Origin: Saccharothrix syringae
Lineage (GTDB): Bacteria > Actinomycetota > Actinomycetes > Mycobacteriales > Pseudonocardiaceae
Direction of reading: 5' to 3'
NCBI RefSeq assembly: GCF_009498035.1
Contig: NZ_CP034550.1
Span: 8,060,001-8,124,000 of the forward strand
Length of the DNA: 64,000 bases
In this document: in pieces, positions 59,290-64,000 of the stretch
Layout: each line of letters opens with the position of its first letter
Numbering within the stretch: the first letter of the stretch is position 1
Notes under the pieces: generated by a model
Databases searched by the model: none
Told to the model about the DNA's origin: nothing
What the model saw: the letters and a program-made list of their open reading frames with translations, nothing else
Position numbers and translations under genes: made by a program

Positions 59290-60942
59290 TCAGAGCCGGA
59301 ACAGGCCGGGGTCGGAGACCACGACGTCGAGCAGCACGGGACCGTCGGCGGCCAGCGCCCGGCGCAGCGACACCTGGAGCTGCTCGGGCGTCTCCACCCG
59401 CTCGCCGGCGATGCCGAAGCCCCGGGCCAGTTGCGCCATGTCGACGCCGCCGAGGTCCCACCCCTCCCGCCACGCCTTCTGGCCGGTGTCGTCGAGGTAG
59501 TACTTCAGCGACAGGTAGCCGGAGTTGTCGGGGATGACGAAGGTGACCGGCAGGTTGTACTTCCCGGCCGTCCACAGCGCCTGGATCGTGTACTGCGCCG
59601 AGCCCTCGCCGACCACGACCACGGTGCGCAGGTCGGGGCGCGCGACCGCGTGCCCCACCGCGCCCGCGAACGGGAAGCCGAGCGCGCCGGAGGCGGTGGC
59701 GTAGTAGCCGTTGTCCGGGCCGAGCGGGACCTGCTCGTGGAACGGGGCGCGGCCGATCGGCAGCTCCTCGAACACCTGGGCGTCGGCGGGCAGCTCCCGC
59801 GCCAGCAGGTGGAACAGGTACGGCTCGGTGATCGGGGTGGACGCCTCGGGCGTGGGCGCGGCCTCGCGCAGGGCGGGCAGCGGCAGCCGTTGGCGCTGCG
59901 GCAGCAGCGGCACCAGCCCGCGCACGAACGCCGCGGGCGGGGTGACGAAGCTCGACCCGGCCATCGACCAGGCCGCGGCTTCCGGGTCGTCGGTGACGTG
60001 GAGGAACCTGGTGCCCTCGGGCAGCCTCGGCGGGTCGGCCCGGTCCAGCGGCGCGGGCGCGGTGGAGAACAGGTCGGCCGTGGTGAACAGGGTGAACGCC
60101 GGGCTGCCCAGCACGATCACCACGTCGTGCTCGCCGAGCCGGGCGTTGATCAGCTCCGGCAGCGGTGCCAGCACGCCGCCGAACAGCGGGTGGTTCTCCG
60201 GGAACGCGCCGCGCGGCCACACCGGGCTGCCGTAGACGCGGGCGTTGAGCCGCTCGGCCATCTTGATCAGGTCGCGGCGCGCACCGCCCGCCTCCACGCC
60301 GGGGCCGGCCACGATGGCGGGGTTGGCGGCGGAGTTGAGCGCGTCGGCGACGTCGGCGAGCACCCGCGGGTCGGGCACCACCGCGGACCGCACCGAGCGC
60401 ACCCGGTGGGGCTCGGCGTTGGCCGGGCGCACCCAGTCGTCCTCGGGCACGCCCACGTAGACCGGGCCCTGCGGCGCCTGCTTGGCGATGTGGTACGCCT
60501 TCTCGACCAGCGCGGGCACGTCCTGGGGCCGGGCCGCCTCGGCGGCCCACTTGATGTAGGGCCGGGGCAGCTGGGTGGCGTCGGGCGCGTTGAGGAACGG
60601 CGCGCCCTGCTGGAGCCGGCGGGCCTGCAGGCCGCCGATGATCACCATCGGGGTGTGCGCGCTGGCCGCGGTGTAGATCGAGCCCATCGCGTTGCCGGTG
60701 CCCGGACCGCCGTTGATGACCACCAGGGACGGCTCGCCGGTGGCCTGGGCGTAGCCGTCGGCCATGCCGACCACGGCGGCCTCCTGGAGGCCCATGACGA
60801 ACCGGAAGTCGTCGGGCCACTGCTCGAACAACTTCATCTCGGTGTGGCTGGGATTGCTGAAAACGGTCGTGAGACCGAGTTGCCGGAATACCTCCAGCGC
60901 ATCTTCCCGAACTGTTCGGGAATTGGTGCCATCCGCGGTCAC
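59290..60942 (-). CDS. Benzoylformate-decarboxylase-like ThDP enzyme
   Basis: A 550-residue thiamine-diphosphate enzyme with the Pyr, central and PP domains. The activating Glu is in GLQEAAVVGMADGYAQATG, and the ThDP-Mg motif is VVVGEGSAQYTIQALWTAGKYNLPVTFVIPDN. The N-terminal block TVFSNPSHTEMKLFEQWPDDFRF resembles benzoylformate decarboxylase, where NPGS carries the catalytic Ser; here NPSH has His at that place. A 2-oxo acid decarboxylase or carboligase is likely. The GTG at 60942 is ten bases from AGGAG; GTG 60951 is too close. It leads the cupin gene and diverges from the NTF2-ankyrin gene. Confidence 0.85.
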   Translation of the reverse strand: MTADGTNSRTVREDALEVFRQLGLTTVFSNPSHTEMKLFEQWPDDFRFVMGLQEAAVVGMADGYAQATGEPSLVVINGGPGTGNAMGSIYTAASAHTPMVIIGGLQARRLQQGAPFLNAPDATQLPRPYIKWAAEAARPQDVPALVEKAYHIAKQAPQGPVYVGVPEDDWVRPANAEPHRVRSVRSAVVPDPRVLADVADALNSAANPAIVAGPGVEAGGARRDLIKMAERLNARVYGSPVWPRGAFPENHPLFGGVLAPLPELINARLGEHDVVIVLGSPAFTLFTTADLFSTAPAPLDRADPPRLPEGTRFLHVTDDPEAAAWSMAGSSFVTPPAAFVRGLVPLLPQRQRLPLPALREAAPTPEASTPITEPYLFHLLARELPADAQVFEELPIGRAPFHEQVPLGPDNGYYATASGALGFPFAGAVGHAVARPDLRTVVVVGEGSAQYTIQALWTAGKYNLPVTFVIPDNSGYLSLKYYLDDTGQKAWREGWDLGGVDMAQLARGFGIAGERVETPEQLQVSLRRALAADGPVLLDVVVSDPGLFRL

Positions 60943-61224
60943 GGTCAACACACTCCTGTCGCGGTATCGACGGGGATTGGGGCCGGCTTCCGATCGCTAC
61001 TGTGCGACCGCCGCGCAGCGGCCGACAAGGCGATTGCCGTGGTCAGGGGGCACTTCGTCAGTTGTGCGACGACCTCACGCAGTCCGGCCAGGTGCGTCCG
61101 GGCGCCTTGTCGGCACCCCCGGCCCGTGAACTACTGAATGCGCGCCCGACACCTCGTCAGTCGGGTTCTCCGATTTCCCCGACAACGCGGCGCGGAAGGA
61201 AACACGAGCGAGTGTGGAGGCACG
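60943..61224. promoter_or_regulatory. Divergent promoter region of the terminal cluster
   Basis: A 282-base gap between the divergent ThDP-enzyme and NTF2-ankyrin genes. It must hold both promoters. I see no long palindrome in it; AGGAG (for the leftward gene) and TGGAGG (for the rightward gene) are the only clear signals. Confidence 0.6.
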
Positions 61225-62670
61225 ATGAGCAGTGAGCGGACCCGCCGAGTGGTGGAGGGCTACTTCACCGACCTGGAGCGGGGGGACGTGGACTCGGCGC
61301 TGTCGGCGCTGTCCCGGTCGATCGACTTCGAGCTGCCGGTCGACCGGTGGAACGAGGTCGTCCCGTACCTGGGCCGCCACGTGGGGCTGCCCGCCGTGCG
61401 CCGGGCGTTCGCGGTGCGCGCCGAGACCACCGAGGTGCTGGACTACGAGCTGCGCGACCTGCGCGCCGAGGGCGACACGGCCTACGCGGTGGTCTACACC
61501 CGCGCCGTGCACACCCGCACCCGCCAGGAGTTCGAGATCGAGGACGTGCACCGGCTCGTCGTCGACGACGGCGGCCGGATCGTGGCGTGGAAGGTCTACT
61601 TCGACCCCAACAGCGAGGTCGCGGCGTTCAACGCCGACCGCGACGAGCGCCTGGTGGCCGCGTGCTGGAGCGGTGACCTCGACGCCGTGGCCGAGCTGCT
61701 GCGCTTCGGCGCGCACGTCGACCACCGCGACCCCGACAGCGGCCTGACGCCGCTGCTGATCGCGGCGGGCCGGGGCGACGCCGAGCTGACCCGCCGGCTG
61801 GTCGCGGCGGGCGCCGACGTGCACGCGGTGGACAGCGCCGGCGGTGCGACGGCCCTGCACAAGGCGTGCCAGGGCGGTGCCCTGGCCGTGGTGGACGCGC
61901 TGGTGAACGCGGGCGCGTTCATCGACGCGGTGACGCCGACCACCGGGCACACGCCGGTGATGGACGCGGTGTGGTTCAAGAACCCCGAGATCGCCAAGTA
62001 CCTGCTCGACCGGGGCGCGGGCCTGAACACGACCACCCACTACGGCTTCTCGCTGCGGCAGCACTTCGAGTACGAGCTGAACGTCAACACCACCGGCAAG
62101 GAGAAGATCCTGCGGGCGCACCAGTACGTCCAGGAGCGCCAGGCGTGCGACGAGCGCCGCGCCGCCGACCAGCTGCTGATGGCCGCGGTGACCCAGGGCG
62201 ACGTGGCGGGCACGCGCAAGCTGCTCGGCGACGGCGCGCCGGTCGACGAGCGGTTCCCGGTGGTCAACGGCTTCAACGACGCGCACACCCCGCTGCTGGT
62301 GGCCGCCCGCGACGGGCACACCGAGATCGCCCGGCTGCTGCTGGAGGCGGGCGCGGACGTCAACGCCACCGAGCCGACGTTCGGCGCGGTGCCGCTGCAC
62401 AAGGCCGTCTACAACGGGCACGTCGAGCTGACCCGGCTGATCGCCAACTGGCCGCGCGTGGACCTGGACTTCCAGGGCGCCACCAACGGCTACACGCCGC
62501 TGCACGACGCCCTGTGGCACGGCTACGAGGAGTGCGCCCGGATCGTGGTCGACGCCGGGGCGCGGCTGGACCTGGTGGGCCACGACGGCCGGACGCCGCT
62601 GGCGCTGGCGACCGCGGAGTTCGGCGCCGACCACCCCCTGACCGAGCTGATCCGCACCGCGGTCGGCTGA
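61225..62670 (+). CDS. NTF2/SnoaL-like and ankyrin-repeat fusion protein
   Basis: A 481-residue protein. Residues 1-about 137 are an NTF2/SnoaL-like domain (ERTRRVVEGYFTDLERGDVDSAL, then a beta-sheet ending IVAWKVYFDPNSEV). About 138-481 form roughly eight ankyrin repeats, such as DSGLTPLLIAAGRGDAELTRRLVAAGADV and GYTPLHDALWHGYEECARIVVDAGARL. TGGAGG precedes the ATG. The NTF2 part could hold a hydrophobic pocket that binds or converts a small molecule, and the ankyrins bind a protein partner. The fusion is unusual. It leads the rightward transcript. Neither part shows membrane segments. Confidence 0.85.
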   Translation: MSSERTRRVVEGYFTDLERGDVDSALSALSRSIDFELPVDRWNEVVPYLGRHVGLPAVRRAFAVRAETTEVLDYELRDLRAEGDTAYAVVYTRAVHTRTRQEFEIEDVHRLVVDDGGRIVAWKVYFDPNSEVAAFNADRDERLVAACWSGDLDAVAELLRFGAHVDHRDPDSGLTPLLIAAGRGDAELTRRLVAAGADVHAVDSAGGATALHKACQGGALAVVDALVNAGAFIDAVTPTTGHTPVMDAVWFKNPEIAKYLLDRGAGLNTTTHYGFSLRQHFEYELNVNTTGKEKILRAHQYVQERQACDERRAADQLLMAAVTQGDVAGTRKLLGDGAPVDERFPVVNGFNDAHTPLLVAARDGHTEIARLLLEAGADVNATEPTFGAVPLHKAVYNGHVELTRLIANWPRVDLDFQGATNGYTPLHDALWHGYEECARIVVDAGARLDLVGHDGRTPLALATAEFGADHPLTELIRTAVG

Positions 62671-62690
62671 ACCACCGAGGAGCAGGCGAC

Positions 62691-62999
62691 ATGCTGTTCT
62701 ACGTCCAGATGAAGTGGAACCACGAGGGCCGCATCACGCTCGACGAGCTGTGGGAGATCGAGCAGGAGGAGGCGGTGCACGCCCAGGAGACGCTGGACTC
62801 CGGGTTCGCCGTGGGCCTGTGGAAGGTGGCCGCGCAGAAGCGGGTCATCGGCATCATCGACGCGCCCAGCGCCGAGGAGCTGGACCGCACCGCGCTGGGC
62901 CGGCTGCCGATGCGCGAGTACCTGGAGTTCGAAGAGGTCTGGCCGCTGCGCGACTACCTCGGGTTCGCCGAGGACGTCCTCAAGCGCTACCAGGTCTGA
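62691..62999 (+). CDS. Muconolactone-isomerase-family small protein
   Basis: A 102-residue protein with a strong ribosome site (GAGGAGCAGG). It starts MLFYVQMKW and contains EEAVHAQETLDSGFAVGLWKVAAQKRVIGIIDA, the dimeric ferredoxin-like pattern of muconolactone delta-isomerase (PF02426). Family members isomerise lactones from aromatic breakdown or, in polyketide clusters, act as cyclases or chaperones. It is 20 bases past the ankyrin fusion stop and 17 before the EthD gene, so it belongs to the same operon. Confidence 0.82.
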   Translation: MLFYVQMKWNHEGRITLDELWEIEQEEAVHAQETLDSGFAVGLWKVAAQKRVIGIIDAPSAEELDRTALGRLPMREYLEFEEVWPLRDYLGFAEDVLKRYQV

Positions 63000-63016
63000 A
63001 GCCGAGGGAGGAAACC

Positions 63017-63718
63017 GTGATCCACCAGCTGATCTTCGCCTCGCCCAGGCCCGGCATGACCGTCCGGGAGTTCCAGGACTACTGGGTCGACGTGCACGCC
63101 GTGCGGTACGCGAGCAAGATCCCGCAGATCCGCAAGTACCTGATCGACACCACCTTCGACGCCGGCGTCGACCTCGGCAACGGCGACCCGAAGTGGCGGG
63201 GCGTGGCCGAGATCTGGTTGCGCCCGGAGGAGCAGGTCGCCTCGCTGCAGAGCGAGGAGTTCCTCCAGGGCGCCCGCCCGGACGAGCCCAACTGGGCGGC
63301 GTTCTGGCAGACCCTCGTGCTCGACACCGAGGCGCACGAGCTCAAGGCCGGGCCCGCGCTGTTCAAGGGGCAGCAGTGGGTCAAGCTGATGGTCCTGGTC
63401 AAGCGCAAGGAGGGCGTGTCGCTGGAGGACTTCCGCGCCTACAGCCTGCACCAGCACGGCGAGCTGGGCCTGAAGCTGCCGGGCCTGCGCCGCTACCTCC
63501 AGTGCCACACCGTGGACGGCTGGTACGGCATCGGCGAGCCGACCCTGGACGCCGCCTACCAGCTGTGGTTCGACGACGTGGAGGCGCTGCGCGACGCCCT
63601 GGAGTCCCCCGAGCACAAGCTGATGACCGAGGACTACGAGGCGTTCGTCAACCCGCGGTACGTGCACCGGCTGGTCACCCGCGAGCACTGGGTCATCGGG
63701 CCCGAGGCCAGGTCGTGA
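63017..63718 (+). CDS. Tandem EthD-like (dimeric alpha-beta barrel) protein
   Basis: A 233-residue protein made of two EthD-type ferredoxin-like halves: MIHQLIFASPRPGMTVREFQDYWVDVHA and, from about residue 118, KLMVLVKRKEGVSLEDFRAYSLHQHG. Each half has the (Y/H)W/S-x-x-HA entry helix. EthD and related dimeric alpha-beta barrels act on quinones, lactones and polyketides as oxygenases or cyclases. GGAGGAAACC precedes the GTG start, the same leader as for the next gene. The internal duplication would let one chain form the usual dimer. Confidence 0.85.
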   Translation: MIHQLIFASPRPGMTVREFQDYWVDVHAVRYASKIPQIRKYLIDTTFDAGVDLGNGDPKWRGVAEIWLRPEEQVASLQSEEFLQGARPDEPNWAAFWQTLVLDTEAHELKAGPALFKGQQWVKLMVLVKRKEGVSLEDFRAYSLHQHGELGLKLPGLRRYLQCHTVDGWYGIGEPTLDAAYQLWFDDVEALRDALESPEHKLMTEDYEAFVNPRYVHRLVTREHWVIGPEARS

Positions 63719-63737
63719 GTCCACTGTGGAGGAAACC

Positions 63738-64000
63738 GTGACCGGCGGGGGCCCGAGCCGGAACGTGCGGACCGTGCACACGTTCCTCCGGCTGCTGGAG
63801 GAGAAGGACATCGACGCGTGGATAGAGCTGTGGGCCGAGGGCGCCGACCACTACTACCCCTTCGGCACCCGGATGTTCCCGCGCCACATCGTCGGCAAGA
63901 CCGCCGTGTACTCGCGGTGGAAGGACACCCCGGAGATGTTCGAGAGCTGGTCGTTCCCGATCACCGAGACGTGGGAGGACGGGAACACCGTCATCGCCCG
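63738..64000 (+). CDS. SnoaL/NTF2-like protein, partial at window end
   Basis: The first 87 codons are present; the gene runs off the window. The GTG start follows the same GGAGGAAACC leader as the EthD gene, 19 bases past its stop. The visible part has TVHTFLRLLEEKDIDAWIEL, then HYYPFGTRMFPRHIVGKTAV and SWSFPITETWEDGNTVIA, the usual SnoaL/NTF2 helix-sheet pattern. It could be a cyclase, isomerase or binding protein of the same pathway. Confidence 0.8.
   Translation, partial: MTGGGPSRNVRTVHTFLRLLEEKDIDAWIELWAEGADHYYPFGTRMFPRHIVGKTAVYSRWKDTPEMFESWSFPITETWEDGNTVIA

Noticed and set aside
58029..59500. Plus-strand frames of 175 and 380 codons
   Set aside because: Poor codon pattern and no ribosome sites, and the longer one runs antisense through the cupin gene.

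Overview
The window is 64 kb of very GC-rich, gene-dense DNA with GTG and TTG starts, strong Shine-Dalgarno sites, an ECF sigma factor, SARP/BTAD, TetR, LacI and LysR regulators, DUF3152, DUF5709 and DUF574 proteins and degenerate IS701-type transposases. This points to a filamentous actinomycete, most likely of the Pseudonocardiales (Saccharothrix/Actinosynnema type). The genus is an inference. I see no rRNA, tRNA or CRISPR array.

Layout. 0-1.3 kb: end of a P-loop kinase-like gene, a secreted NlpC/P60 protein and a signal-peptidase-like protein lacking both catalytic residues. 1.4-2.0 kb: non-coding low-complexity DNA with extreme strand skew. 2.0-7.5 kb: P450 plus secreted hydrolase, then a DUF574 methyltransferase coupled to a PAS-GGDEF-EAL protein. 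7.5-11 kb: secreted GH26 mannanase under a CebR-like operator, an SDR/TetR pair and a 170-bp nested inverted repeat. 11-17.6 kb: hisG, a membrane acyltransferase, a GNAT protein, a flavin monooxygenase/FMN reductase set and a hotdog protein. 17.7-23.5 kb: topoisomerase IV (parE-parC), with parC interrupted by a 429-residue intein directly after the catalytic tyrosine. 23.8-29.8 kb: an ART-like protein of unknown role, a large NACHT NTPase and a lipoprotein. 30-34.9 kb: cell-envelope hydrolases (polysaccharide deacetylase, DUF4015 glycosidase, metzincin-like DUF3152), a TPR protein and a tiny SGGDVE-repeat protein. 35-41 kb: sugar ABC transporter, GH1 beta-glucosidase and LacI regulator. 41-44 kb: DUF5709 protein, ctaD and two small proteins. 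44-49 kb: SARP regulator, manganese catalase, Nramp transporter, MFS exporter and MBL-fold hydrolase. 49-54.3 kb: ECF sigma factor operon, a decayed transposase and icmF. 54.4-58 kb: DUF1579, LysR, TetR and a domesticated-looking IS701 protein.

58.9-64 kb (continuing past the window): a compact divergent cluster. Leftward are a benzoylformate-decarboxylase-like ThDP enzyme and a cupin. Rightward are an NTF2-ankyrin fusion, a muconolactone-isomerase-like protein, a tandem EthD protein and an NTF2/SnoaL protein, each with a strong, similar ribosome binding site. I recognise no described pathway with this composition, and it is the best candidate here for an undescribed small-molecule system.

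Genes likely to work together: P450 with hydrolase; FMN reductase with luciferase-like oxidase and DszC-type monooxygenase; parE with parC; the deacetylase/glycosidase/DUF3152 envelope group; sugar uptake with beta-glucosidase; manganese uptake with manganese catalase; and the terminal ThDP/EthD cluster.
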